A stretch of DNA of 17,722 nucleotides from Oscillospiraceae bacterium (GTDB taxonomy: Bacteria; Bacillota; Clostridia; Oscillospirales; Oscillospiraceae), in NCBI GenBank assembly GCA_017378975.1, contig JAFNXT010000020.1:1-17722 (forward strand), read 5' to 3'. Both the position numbers and the translations under genes were made by a program. Every line of letters begins with the position of its first letter. Position 1 is the first letter of the stretch. Under the pieces are notes generated by a model. It was not told the DNA's origin and made no database searches. It saw only the letters and a program-made list of their open reading frames with translations. This document shows, piece by piece, positions 1 through 9,463 of the stretch.

Positions 1-2373
1 TCCATCGTTGCTTACTGTATGCACATCACGGAAGTGGACCCCATGAAATATGCCCTGATTTTTGAGCGGTTCCTGAATCCGGAGCGGGTGTCCATGCCCG
101 ACTTCGATACGGACTTCTGCCAGGAGCGGCGGCCCGAGGTCATTGAATATGTCATGCGCAAGTATGGCGCTGACCATGTGGCGCAGATTGCTACCTTCGG
201 CACGATGGCCGCCCGGGGGGCCATCCGGGACGTGGGCCGCGCGCTGAACTTTACCTACGCAGAGACCGATGTGGTGGCAAAGCTGGTGCCCACCACCCTC
301 CATATTACCCTGAAGGAGGCCCTGGAGGTCAGTCCCCAGCTGAAGGAGATGTACGACGGCGATGAGCGGGTCAGAAAGCTTATCGACACCGCCCGGGCCC
401 TGGAGGGCATGCCCCGGAATACTTCCACCCATGCTGCCGGCGTGGTGATCACCGCGGAACCGGTGCGCAGTTATGTGCCCCTGTCCCGGAACGACGATAC
501 GATCGTCACCCAGTATACCATGACCACCATCGAGGAGCTGGGTCTTCTGAAGATGGATTTCCTTGGACTTAGGAACCTGTCGGTGATCCGGGATGCGGAG
601 CGGCAGATCCGTAAGATCCAGCCGGATTTCGACATCAGCAAGGTGCCGGAGGATGACCCCGCGACCTTCGCCATGCTGGCCGAGGGCAAGACGCAGGGCG
701 TGTTCCAGTTGGAGAGCGCCGGTATCACCGGTGTGTGTGTGAATATGCGGCCTACCTCCATCGAGGACCTGACCGCTATCGTGGCGCTGTACCGGCCCGG
801 TCCCATGGACTCGATCCCTACCTTCATCGCCAACAAGCTGGACCACCGGAAGATCCGGTACAAGACCCCGTTGCTCGAGCCGATCCTTCGGGTCACCTAT
901 GGCTGTATCGTGTATCAGGAGCAGGTGATCGAGATCTTCCGGTCTTTGGGCGGCTATACCATGGGGCAGGCAGACAACATCCGCCGCGCGATCTCCAAAA
1001 AGAAGATGAAGGTGATCGAGGCGGAGCGGAAGGTCTTCGTCTATGGCGACCCCGCCCAGGGCATCACCGGCTGTATCGGACACGGTGTGCCGGAGCAGGT
1101 GGCCCAGTCGATCTACGATGAGATCGTGGATTTCGCCAACTATGCCTTCAACAAGGCCCACGCCGTGTGTTATGCCGTGGTGTCTTATCAGACGGCTTAT
1201 CTCAAGTGTCATTGGCCCCGGCAGTATATGGCGGCGCTGATGACCTCGGTGCTGGATTCCGCTACCAAGATCTCCGGCTACATCGCCGAATGTAAAGAAC
1301 TGAAGATCCCGGTCCTGCCGCCGGACATCAACCGGTCCGACGACCCCTTCACGGTGGAAGGGGACGCGATCCGGTTCGGTCTGGGCGCGGTGAAGAACGT
1401 GGGCCACGGACTGATCCGGGGCATCGTTTCCAAACGGGAAGAGGGCGGTCCCTTCAGATCGCTGGAGGATTTGCTCCAGCGCATGGGGGAGGGTGAGCTG
1501 AACAAGCGGGCCGTGGAGAATTTCATCAAATGCGGTGCCATGGACTGCTTCGGGCATCATCGCAGTGAGCTTCTGGCGGTGTTCGATCAGATGATGGATT
1601 CTGTGGCCAGCACCCGGAAGCGGAATCTGGACGGGCAGATGGGCCTGTTCACCATGCTGGAGGATACGGACGCGGCGGTGTCTCTGCCGATCCCCAAGAT
1701 GCCGGAGCGGCCCAAGGCCGAGCTCATGGCCATGGAGAAGGAGACCACCGGCATCTACATCTCCGGTCATCCCATGGACGACTATCGCCGGTATCTGAAG
1801 GGCACCCATGTGATCGGCATCGGTCAGCTCATGAACGATGAAGAAGGCCGCTATCAGGACGAACAGATCGTCTCGGTGGCAGGCATCGTACAGGGCGTGA
1901 AGATGAAGACCACCCGGAACAATTCCGTCATGGCTTACGTCACGGTGGAGGACGATACCGCCGCCATCGAGATGCTGGCCTTCTCCAATGTGTTGGGGCA
2001 ATACGGCGGCTACCTTCGGGAGGGCGAGCCGGTGGTGATCACCGGGCGGCTGTCCCTCCGGGACGAGAAGGAGCCTCAGGTCATCGTCAATCGTGCCCGG
2101 CCCATCACGGATCTGGCACGGCAGCCGGAGCGTGAGGAACGTCCCGCTCCGCAGGTGGTCCAGGCCCAGACCCTGTATCTGAAGCTGGACGGGGAGAACG
2201 ATCCCCGGTTCCGGAAGGTGCGGGCCATCGTCAATATGTTCCCCGGCGACGGGGTGGTGAAGGTGTTCTTCGCCGATACCCGGAAGGTCCGGGGGGCACG
2301 GGCGGCCTTCGACCAGCGGATGCTCCGGGAGCTGGAGGATGTGCTGGGACGGGACAACGTGGTGCTGAAATGA
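1..2373 (+). CDS. dnaE: DNA polymerase III subunit alpha, DnaE type (5' end outside window)
   Basis: This is the C-terminal two thirds (about 790 residues) of a bacterial replicative polymerase, which extends the nascent DNA strand. The reading frame is open from base 1, and the first residues (SIVAYC) already match the DnaE core, so the ATG at 19 is internal and the PHP domain lies upstream of the window. The palm motif PDFDTDF (97-117) carries two catalytic aspartates of the C-family polymerase. GVFQLESAG (near 698-724), ALYRPGP and FNKAHAVCYAVVSYQ are further DnaE signatures. A helix-hairpin-helix region with PPDINRSDDPF follows, and an OB-fold near the C-terminus (about 1867-2110) likely binds single-stranded DNA. 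That domain order is DnaE rather than PolC. Many Clostridia carry both enzymes, and which one leads here cannot be judged. The stop is TGA, 56 bp before the next gene. Confidence 0.96.
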   Translation, partial: SIVAYCMHITEVDPMKYALIFERFLNPERVSMPDFDTDFCQERRPEVIEYVMRKYGADHVAQIATFGTMAARGAIRDVGRALNFTYAETDVVAKLVPTTLHITLKEALEVSPQLKEMYDGDERVRKLIDTARALEGMPRNTSTHAAGVVITAEPVRSYVPLSRNDDTIVTQYTMTTIEELGLLKMDFLGLRNLSVIRDAERQIRKIQPDFDISKVPEDDPATFAMLAEGKTQGVFQLESAGITGVCVNMRPTSIEDLTAIVALYRPGPMDSIPTFIANKLDHRKIRYKTPLLEPILRVTYGCIVYQEQVIEIFRSLGGYTMGQADNIRRAISKKKMKVIEAERKVFVYGDPAQGITGCIGHGVPEQVAQSIYDEIVDFANYAFNKAHAVCYAVVSYQTAYLKCHWPRQYMAALMTSVLDSATKISGYIAECKELKIPVLPPDINRSDDPFTVEGDAIRFGLGAVKNVGHGLIRGIVSKREEGGPFRSLEDLLQRMGEGELNKRAVENFIKCGAMDCFGHHRSELLAVFDQMMDSVASTRKRNLDGQMGLFTMLEDTDAAVSLPIPKMPERPKAELMAMEKETTGIYISGHPMDDYRRYLKGTHVIGIGQLMNDEEGRYQDEQIVSVAGIVQGVKMKTTRNNSVMAYVTVEDDTAAIEMLAFSNVLGQYGGYLREGEPVVITGRLSLRDEKEPQVIVNRARPITDLARQPEREERPAPQVVQAQTLYLKLDGENDPRFRKVRAIVNMFPGDGVVKVFFADTRKVRGARAAFDQRMLRELEDVLGRDNVVLK

Positions 2374-2394
2374 CTTCCCTTTTGCGGGGAAACG

Positions 2395-2403
2395 TGATAA
2401 AAT
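2395..2403 (+). promoter_or_regulatory. Candidate extended -10 promoter element between dnaE and the lipoprotein gene
   Basis: TGATAAAAT fits an extended -10 (TG-n-TAAAAT) in the 56-bp gap after dnaE. The hexamer 17 bp upstream (TTCCCT, 2375-2380) is a poor -35, so the case rests on the extended -10 alone. It would start transcription near 2410, just upstream of the ribosome binding site of the lipoprotein gene. Weak evidence. Confidence 0.3.
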
Positions 2404-2429
2404 AACCGTTTGGAAAGGGGCGTGAGGCC

Positions 2430-3749
2430 GTGAGCAAAAAGATGAAGATATGGAGCCTTCTGCTGGCGGTGTTGCTCCTGTCCGGCTGTTCTATGCGGAC
2501 GGTGGATCAGCTTTACTGTCTGCCCAAGCGGTCGGAGGAATACAACGATCTGCAATCCGTCATCGACCGGCACATGGGACAGATGTCCTACTGTGCCCCG
2601 CTCTCCGGGGAGAACCCCCAGAGCGTCCAGTTGGCGGATCTTGACGGCGATGGGGTGGGGGAATACATCCTCTTCGCCAAGGGGTCGGCGGAGCGGCCTC
2701 TGCAGATCCTGATCTTCCGGCTGGGACCGGAAGGGTACATCCTGTCCGACACCATCGAGAGCACCGGCTCGGCCTTCGATATCGTGGAATATGCCCGGAT
2801 CGACGATCAGCTCGGTGTGGAGCTGGTGGTGGGCGTCCAGGTCAGCGATCAGGTGGCCCGGTCCGTCAGCGTGTACCGCTTCTTCGACGGGGAGGCCCAG
2901 TTGCTCCTCAACACCAATTATACCCGGTTCCTGACCTGGGATATGGATGCGGACGGGCGTGGTGATCTGGTGGTCCTGCGGCCCGGTGAGTCTGACGGAT
3001 CTGCCGGTGTGGCGGAGATGTACAGCTATCGGAGCGGGATCATGGAACGGTCCAATGAAGTGGACCTGTCCGGCACTGTGGACAAGATGAAGCGAGTGGT
3101 GGCGGGGAAGCTGCAGGATGGAGTCCCCGCGGTGTATGTGGCCAGCGCGGTGGACGAGAGCTCCATCATCACCGATGTGTTCGCACTGGTGGATGGGATG
3201 TTCGCCAACGTATCCTTCTCTTCGGAGTCCGGGACCGGCGTCCAGACCCAGCGGAACTACTACATCTATGCCGATGATATCGATGGGGACGGAGTCATGG
3301 AGCTTCCGAAGCTTCTGACCATGATCTCCCCCAGCAACGCGCCGTTGCCGGAGCGGCAATATCTGATCCGGTGGTCCGCCATGGACGCCACCGGGCAGAT
3401 GCATCCCAAAGCCCACAGCTTCCACAATTATGAGGGAGGCTGGTATCTGGATCTGGACAGTGGGTGGGCAGAACGGGTGGCGGTGCTCCAGCGGGGCGAC
3501 GCATTCGAGTTCTTCCTTTGGGACGAGGATTTCGGGCAGGCTCAGAAGCTGCTGACGGTGTACGCCTTCACCGGCGAGGACCGGGAAGCGCTGTCGGTGC
3601 TGGACAACCGGGCCGTGCTTTATGAAAGCGAGGAGACCATCTACTCCGTGTATCTGGAGGTGGCCTCTGCCAGCTATGGACTGACACAGGAAAAACTGGA
3701 ACGGAGCTTCCACCTGATCCATGCGGATTGGAAGACCGGAGAAACTTGA
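2430..3749 (+). CDS. Lipoprotein with three EF-hand-like calcium loops (FG-GAP/VCBS-like)
   Basis: Predicted surface lipoprotein of 439 residues, function unknown. A GTG start at 2430 is preceded by AAAGGGG (2414-2420). The N-terminus is a short basic stretch, a hydrophobic core and the lipobox LSGC with lipid-accepting Cys20. Three loops of the form DxDxDGxx(x)[E/D] occur at residues 70-78, 171-179 and 283-291, each with acidic residues at positions 1, 3, 5 and 9. This pattern is typical of calcium-binding loops in FG-GAP/VCBS-type beta-propeller proteins. The surrounding sequence is rich in short beta-strand-like segments. It sits 10 bp before a response regulator and sensor kinase gene, so a role as extracellular partner or target of that system is plausible but is inferred only from position. 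No enzyme motif was recognised. Confidence 0.8.
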   Translation: MSKKMKIWSLLLAVLLLSGCSMRTVDQLYCLPKRSEEYNDLQSVIDRHMGQMSYCAPLSGENPQSVQLADLDGDGVGEYILFAKGSAERPLQILIFRLGPEGYILSDTIESTGSAFDIVEYARIDDQLGVELVVGVQVSDQVARSVSVYRFFDGEAQLLLNTNYTRFLTWDMDADGRGDLVVLRPGESDGSAGVAEMYSYRSGIMERSNEVDLSGTVDKMKRVVAGKLQDGVPAVYVASAVDESSIITDVFALVDGMFANVSFSSESGTGVQTQRNYYIYADDIDGDGVMELPKLLTMISPSNAPLPERQYLIRWSAMDATGQMHPKAHSFHNYEGGWYLDLDSGWAERVAVLQRGDAFEFFLWDEDFGQAQKLLTVYAFTGEDREALSVLDNRAVLYESEETIYSVYLEVASASYGLTQEKLERSFHLIHADWKTGET

Positions 3750-3759
3750 GGTGTTTGGA

Positions 3760-4446
3760 ATGAAAAAAGTACTGATCCTTGAGGATGAAGAAAATATCCG
3801 CTCCTTCGTGGTGATCAACCTCCAGCGGGCGGGCTACTACACCGTGGAGGCCGCCACAGGCCAGCAGGCGCTGGATGCCCTCCGGGACAATCCGGATATC
3901 GATGTGGCGGTGCTGGATATCATGCTTCCGGATATGGACGGCTTCGATGTCTGCCGCCGGATCCGGGCCACCAACAAGCGCATGGGCATCATCATGCTCA
4001 CCGCCCGGACCCAGGAGATGGACAAGATCACGGGGCTCATGAACGGTGCCGATGACTATGTCACCAAGCCCTTCTCTCCGGCGGAGCTCACTGCCCGGCT
4101 GGATGCGCTGGTACGCCGTGTCCGTGGGGACAGCGTCAGCGTTTCCGAGCTTCTGACCATGGGCCCCTTCATCCTGAACACCCGGAACCGGACATTGGAG
4201 AAGTATGGGACCCGGATCCGTCTGACGCAGGTGGAGTATGCCATCGTCAAGCTCTTCATGCAGAACCCCGGCAGAGCTCTGTCCCGGGAGGAGATCCTCT
4301 CCGCTGTTTGGGGCAGAGAATATGAGGGTGAGCTGAAGATCGTGGATGTGAACATCCGCCGTCTGCGGATCAAGCTGGAGGACAATCCCAACATCCCCAC
4401 TTACATCACCACCGTCTGGGGCTTCGGATATAAATGGGGGAGCTGA
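3760..4446 (+). CDS. OmpR/PhoB-family response regulator
   Basis: Two-component response regulator of 228 residues, a DNA-binding transcription factor activated by phosphorylation. The receiver domain (about 1-115) has acidic-pocket residues E8/D9 near the N-terminus, phospho-acceptor D53 in VLDIMLPDMDG, T81 in MLTAR and K103 in YVTKPF. The winged-helix effector domain (about 130-225) ends in the family signature TTVWGFGYKW, with VDVNIRRLRIKLE as the recognition region. I prefer the ATG at 3760 because MKKVLILEDEE is the canonical receiver start and GAGGTG lies 6 nt upstream. An upstream in-frame ATG at 3721 would add 13 non-conserved residues overlapping the lipoprotein gene. Its stop overlaps the start of the kinase gene, as expected for a cognate pair. 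The target genes are not evident. It resembles PhoP/WalR-type regulators but cannot be assigned to one of them. Confidence 0.95.
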   Translation: MKKVLILEDEENIRSFVVINLQRAGYYTVEAATGQQALDALRDNPDIDVAVLDIMLPDMDGFDVCRRIRATNKRMGIIMLTARTQEMDKITGLMNGADDYVTKPFSPAELTARLDALVRRVRGDSVSVSELLTMGPFILNTRNRTLEKYGTRIRLTQVEYAIVKLFMQNPGRALSREEILSAVWGREYEGELKIVDVNIRRLRIKLEDNPNIPTYITTVWGFGYKWGS

Positions 4447-5861
4447 TGGGGAAGCCCAAGACGGGCAGTCTGCACAGACGTTGGCTCCTGAATACGGTGG
4501 GCGTGGTCTGTGCCCTTGGCCTGATCTGCGTCTTCGCGGTGACCACGGCCTTCGCCGCCTACTATTATTCCAACCTGCAGTCGGATATGTACCGCAGGGC
4601 GGAGGAGACCACCTATTATTTCGAGGACCACCTGAACAGGAACTATAACGAGTATTACCGCTCCTGTATCACATACGCTCAGACCTTCCAGGACCGGAAC
4701 ACCATCGAACTGCAGTTCATCGACGCGCAGGGCGGACTGGTGGTCTCCTCCTGCGGCAATTGGGCGGGAGGTTCCCCCAATACCCCGGAGATCGCGGAGG
4801 CCTTCAGTACCCGTGGCATCCGACCCTATGTGGGCAAGGATCCGGTCACCGGGGAGCGGATCATCGCCATGTCCAGCCCCATGATCTATACCAACGGCGA
4901 GGTGATCGGTGTTTTGCGCTATGTCACCTCTACCCGGATCATGGATCTGCAGATCCTGCAGGTGGCAGGACTGTCGGTGGGCGCGTTCCTGGTGGTGCTG
5001 GCGGTCATGCTCTTCAGCAGTAACTACTATATCCGGTCGATCCTGGTGCCGGTGGCCCAGATCACCGAGAAGGCGAAGATGATCGCCTCCGGCAGTTACG
5101 GTACCAAGATCCAGACCAGGTATGACGATGAGATCGGGGAGCTGGCTCAGACGATCAACGAGATGTCCGCCAAGATCGCTCAGAACGAACGGATGCAGGC
5201 TGATTTCATCTCGTCTTTGTCCCATGAGCTTCGCACGCCGCTGACTGCCATCAACGGATGGAGCGAGACGTTGCTTTTCGACGACCGGCTGGATGAGCAG
5301 ACCCGGCGGGGCATGAACATCATCCATCGGGAGACCAGACGGTTGACGGAGATGGTGGTGGAGCTTCTGGACTTCACCCGGATCCAGGACGGACGGTTCA
5401 CTCTGAACGTGGAGCTGACGGACATCCGGGGCGAGTTCGAGGATACGGTCTATATGTACGGTAGCCGGTTGGCTCAGGATGGGATCCGGCTGGAGTATCT
5501 TGATAACGATGACGATATCCCCATGATCCCCTGCGATCCCAAGCGGATGCGGCAGGTGTTCCTGAACATCCTGGACAACGCCGCCAAGCATGGCGGTGAG
5601 GGGAAGCGGATCGAAGCTGCCATGACCCTTGAGGACGGGGAACTGGTGGTGCGGATCCGGGATCACGGTCCCGGGATCCCGGAGGATGAGATCCCTCTGG
5701 TAAAAAAGAAATTCTATAAGGGCAGCTCCAAGGCCCGTGGTACCGGCATCGGTCTGGCGGTCTGTGATGAGATCGTACAGCTCCATGGCGGCACCCTGGA
5801 TCTGGAGAACGCTCCCGGCGGCGGTACGCTGGTGACGGTGCGCCTGCCTGTGTCGGAATGA
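4446..5861 (+). CDS. Sensor histidine kinase (HAMP, HisKA, HATPase_c)
   Basis: Membrane sensor kinase, about 471 residues, presumed partner of the preceding response regulator. In order it shows a first membrane helix (about 13-38), an extracellular segment of about 120 residues, a second helix (about 161-185), HAMP (about 186-236), a dimerisation/phosphotransfer domain with H260 in SLSHELRTPL, and an ATPase domain with N-box NILDNAAKH, G1 box DHGPGIP and G2 box GTGIGLA. The extracellular part contains TPEI, a TGE turn and GEVIGVLRYV, which looks like a PAS/Cache-type sensor fold. No cytoplasmic PAS is visible. The ATG at 4446 forms a TGATG overlap with the regulator stop and follows GGAG. 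An in-frame ATG at 4434 is the alternative, adding four residues. The signal sensed is unknown. Confidence 0.94.
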   Translation: MGKPKTGSLHRRWLLNTVGVVCALGLICVFAVTTAFAAYYYSNLQSDMYRRAEETTYYFEDHLNRNYNEYYRSCITYAQTFQDRNTIELQFIDAQGGLVVSSCGNWAGGSPNTPEIAEAFSTRGIRPYVGKDPVTGERIIAMSSPMIYTNGEVIGVLRYVTSTRIMDLQILQVAGLSVGAFLVVLAVMLFSSNYYIRSILVPVAQITEKAKMIASGSYGTKIQTRYDDEIGELAQTINEMSAKIAQNERMQADFISSLSHELRTPLTAINGWSETLLFDDRLDEQTRRGMNIIHRETRRLTEMVVELLDFTRIQDGRFTLNVELTDIRGEFEDTVYMYGSRLAQDGIRLEYLDNDDDIPMIPCDPKRMRQVFLNILDNAAKHGGEGKRIEAAMTLEDGELVVRIRDHGPGIPEDEIPLVKKKFYKGSSKARGTGIGLAVCDEIVQLHGGTLDLENAPGGGTLVTVRLPVSE

Positions 5862-5873
5862 GGAAGGATAGTT

Positions 5874-6872
5874 ATGGCTGAGAAACGAAACGAATGCTGT
5901 GAAAAATTCAAGACCATGATCGGTGGTCAGGCCCTGATCGAGGGCATCATGATGCGCGGTCCCGAGAAGGACGCGATCGTGGTCCGGTCCAAGGACGGTC
6001 TGAAGGTGGATGTGAAGCCCCGGAAGATCCACAAGAAGGGCTCCGTCGCCACATGGCCCCTGATCCGGGGCGCTGTGGGCTTCTTCGACTCTCAGGTCAC
6101 CGGTGTGAAGGCCCTGATGCAGTCGGCAGATCTGGCTCCCGAGGAGTATCAGGAGGAGCCCTCCAAGCTGGACCAGTGGCTGGAGAAGAAGCTGGGCAAC
6201 GAGACCTTCCAGAAGGTGGTCATCGGCATCGCCGTGGCATTGGGTCTGGGCATGTCCATCGGACTGTTCTTCCTCCTGCCCATGCTGATCGGCAGTTTCT
6301 TCGACAAGTGGATCGATAGCTTGCTGGTGCTGAATCTGCTGGAGGGTCTGGTGAGGATCGTGATTTTTGGAGGCTATATGCTTCTGGTGTCCCGGATGAG
6401 CGAGATGCGTCGGGTCTTCGCCTATCATGGTGCGGAGCATAAGACCATCCGCTGTTATGAGGCAGGCCTGCCCCTGACCGTGGAGAACGTGCGGAAGATG
6501 AGCCGCAAGCATCCCCGGTGCGGCACCAGTTTCCTGCTGGTGGTATTGATCCTGTCGATCCTGCTGTTCTCTGTGGCGTCGTCCCTGCTTCTGGAGCTGG
6601 TCCCGGCGCTGGCGGCGATCCGTGGGTCCTTTGGATACCGGGCGATCATGATCGTTTATAAGCTGTTGCTCCTGCCTGTGGTGGTGGCGATCGCCTATGA
6701 GATCAACCGCTGGGTGGGCCGACATGACAATGCCTTCGCCCGTGTGCTGACGGCTCCCGGTATGTGGTTCCAGAATTTCACCACCTTCGAGCCCGATGAC
6801 GACATGATCGAGGTGGGCATCGCCGCCGTGGAGGCTGTCCTTCCGGAAGAGGAGGGTGCGGACCGGTGGTAA
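5874..6872 (+). CDS. DUF1385 (YqhQ-family) membrane protein
   Basis: Multi-pass membrane protein of 332 residues belonging to the DUF1385/YqhQ family, whose biochemical role is not settled. Family signatures are GGQALIEGIMMRGP near the N-terminus, YHGAEHKTIRCYE in the centre and HPRCGTSFLL after it. Four hydrophobic segments are visible (about 119-147, 151-173, 221-245 and 258-280), separated by basic and acidic stretches. The start is ATG 5874 behind AGGAAGG (5863-5869), 12 bp after the kinase gene. The 3' end overlaps prmC by 7 nt. In many Firmicutes this family is encoded directly upstream of prmC, so that part of the gene order is conserved. Whether it has anything to do with PrmC function is unknown. 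Confidence 0.9.
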   Translation: MAEKRNECCEKFKTMIGGQALIEGIMMRGPEKDAIVVRSKDGLKVDVKPRKIHKKGSVATWPLIRGAVGFFDSQVTGVKALMQSADLAPEEYQEEPSKLDQWLEKKLGNETFQKVVIGIAVALGLGMSIGLFFLLPMLIGSFFDKWIDSLLVLNLLEGLVRIVIFGGYMLLVSRMSEMRRVFAYHGAEHKTIRCYEAGLPLTVENVRKMSRKHPRCGTSFLLVVLILSILLFSVASSLLLELVPALAAIRGSFGYRAIMIVYKLLLLPVVVAIAYEINRWVGRHDNAFARVLTAPGMWFQNFTTFEPDDDMIEVGIAAVEAVLPEEEGADRW

Positions 6873-7743
6873 AGAAATTTTCTCAGCTCTATCTGGAGGC
6901 CCGGCGGGCGTTCCTGGACTCGGAAGGGCCGGAGCATGCCAGTCTGCTGGCACGGAGCCTGCTGTGTTATCTCTCCGGTAAGACCCCGGAACAGCTTCTG
7001 GCGGACCGGGACAAGTATGCATGGGAGGACCTGTGCGATGCCATGGAGGATGCCGTCCGTCGGATCCTGGCGGAGGAGCCCCTGGCCTATGTGCTGGGGG
7101 AGTGGGACTTCTATGGCATGAAGCTCCATGTGGACCGGAACGTGCTGATCCCCAGAGACGATACCTGCGCTGTGGCAGGCCTTGCGATCAGGAAGGGGCT
7201 TTTCCTGGATCAGGAACCCAGGATCCTGGACCTTTGCACCGGCTCCGGCTGTATCGGTCTGGCAGTCGCCAAACGGGTGAAGGATGCCCGGGTGACGCTG
7301 GCGGATATCTCCAAGGAAGCACTGGCGGTGGCACGGAAGAACATCGCTCTGCATAAGCTCACCGGTCGGGTCAGTTGTGTGCAGGCCGATGCTCTGGCGG
7401 AGCCTGCGGCGTTTTTGGGGAAGTTCGATATGATCGTATCCAACCCCCCTTATATCACTGCCAAGGAGATGGAGGAGCTTCCCGTCAGTGTGAAGGACTA
7501 TGAGCCCCATCTGGCCCTCTTCGGCGGTGAGGATGGACTGGATTTCTACCGGGCCATCGTGAAAAATTACACCAAGGCGTTGAAGCCCGGTGGTTTCCTG
7601 TGCTTCGAATTCGGCATGGGACAGGGCGATGATGTGTGCAAGATCCTGGAACAGGGCGGCTTCACCGTGCTGGACCGGGTGAAGGATGACAACGATATCG
7701 AAAGAGCCGTGCTGGCGCAGTACGGTAGAAAGGAAGAGGCATA

Positions 7744-7744
<1 letters not shown>
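6866..7744 (+). CDS. prmC: Peptide chain release factor N5-glutamine methyltransferase PrmC
   Basis: SAM-dependent methyltransferase of 292 residues that methylates the glutamine of the GGQ motif in release factors RF1 and RF2. The N-terminal helical substrate-binding domain (about 1-85) is followed by [13 protein letters not shown] and VLIPRDDT, typical of PrmC. The Rossmann methyltransferase domain has the SAM motif [13 protein letters not shown] (about 121-133) and the catalytic SNPPYI (182-187) that binds the target amide. The GTG start at 6866 lies 9 nt after GGAGGG and inside the DUF1385 gene. The stop overlaps the recA start by one base (TAATG), implying translational coupling. The family's usual neighbour prfA, encoding its substrate, does not follow here. 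The region after VLIPR reads DDTC rather than the more common PDTE, a mild variation. Confidence 0.93.
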
Positions 7745-8833
<1,089 letters not shown>

Positions 8834-8847
<14 letters not shown>

Positions 8848-9463
8848 GCAACTGTCCACCAAGCCGGATCGGGCGGGCCGGTATCAGGTCCGCTTCGAGG
8901 GCGGCACGACCATGCGGCTGTATCGGCAGACGGTGGAGGACTTCGGTCTCTACGCCGGTCTGGAGCTGACCGGAGCGCAGATGGATGCCCTCCGGGATGC
9001 CGCCGGTCAGATGTCTGCCCGGATGCGCGCGGTACGGATCGTGACAGCTTCCAATGTGTCACGGGACGACCTGCGTTCCCGACTGGTCCGGAAAGGGGAG
9101 GACCCCCGGCAGGCGGAGGATGCGGTGCGGTGGATGGAAGAGCTTTCTCTGGTGGATGACCGTGAGACTGCGGCACAGATCGTAAGGAACTGCGCCGCCA
9201 AGGGCTACGGTATCGCCAGAGCCAAGCAGGCACTATATGAGAAGCGGATCCCCAAGGAATATTGGGAGGAAGCATTGGAGGACTGGCCCGACCAGTCGGA
9301 GAAGATCCTGTCGTTCCTGCGGTCCCGGCTGGGACCGGAGCCCGACGAACGGGACCGGAAGCGGGCCATGGACGCTCTGCTGCGCCGTGGCCACAGCTAC
9401 GGCGACATCCGGCAGGCGATGAGGCAGTTGGAGCTGGAAGATCTGGAGGAGTATGATGGCTAA
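8834..9463 (+). CDS. recX: Regulatory protein RecX
   Basis: RecX-family protein (209 residues) that binds RecA filaments and modulates their activity. The diagnostic region is [13 protein letters not shown], followed by a predicted helix pair, then [14 protein letters not shown] and [21 protein letters not shown], which matches the tandem three-helix repeats of RecX. A further repeat-like helix set ends the protein ([22 protein letters not shown]). The N-terminal 60 residues form a less conserved lobe. The start is ATG 8834 (or the adjacent ATG 8837) inside the end of recA, with no clear ribosome binding site, so expression probably relies on coupling to recA. The recA-recX pair is common in bacteria and supports the assignment. 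Confidence 0.88.

Noticed and set aside
2375..2391. Possible terminator hairpin after dnaE
   Set aside because: The stem is only about 5 bp (TTCCC with GGGAA) and no T-run follows, so it is not a credible intrinsic terminator.
4401..7022. An 873-codon open frame on the minus strand opposite the kinase, DUF1385 and prmC genes
   Set aside because: It is antisense to three well-supported genes, is rich in His/Gln/Asp/Leu as expected from reversed codon bias, and has no recognisable domain or ribosome binding site.
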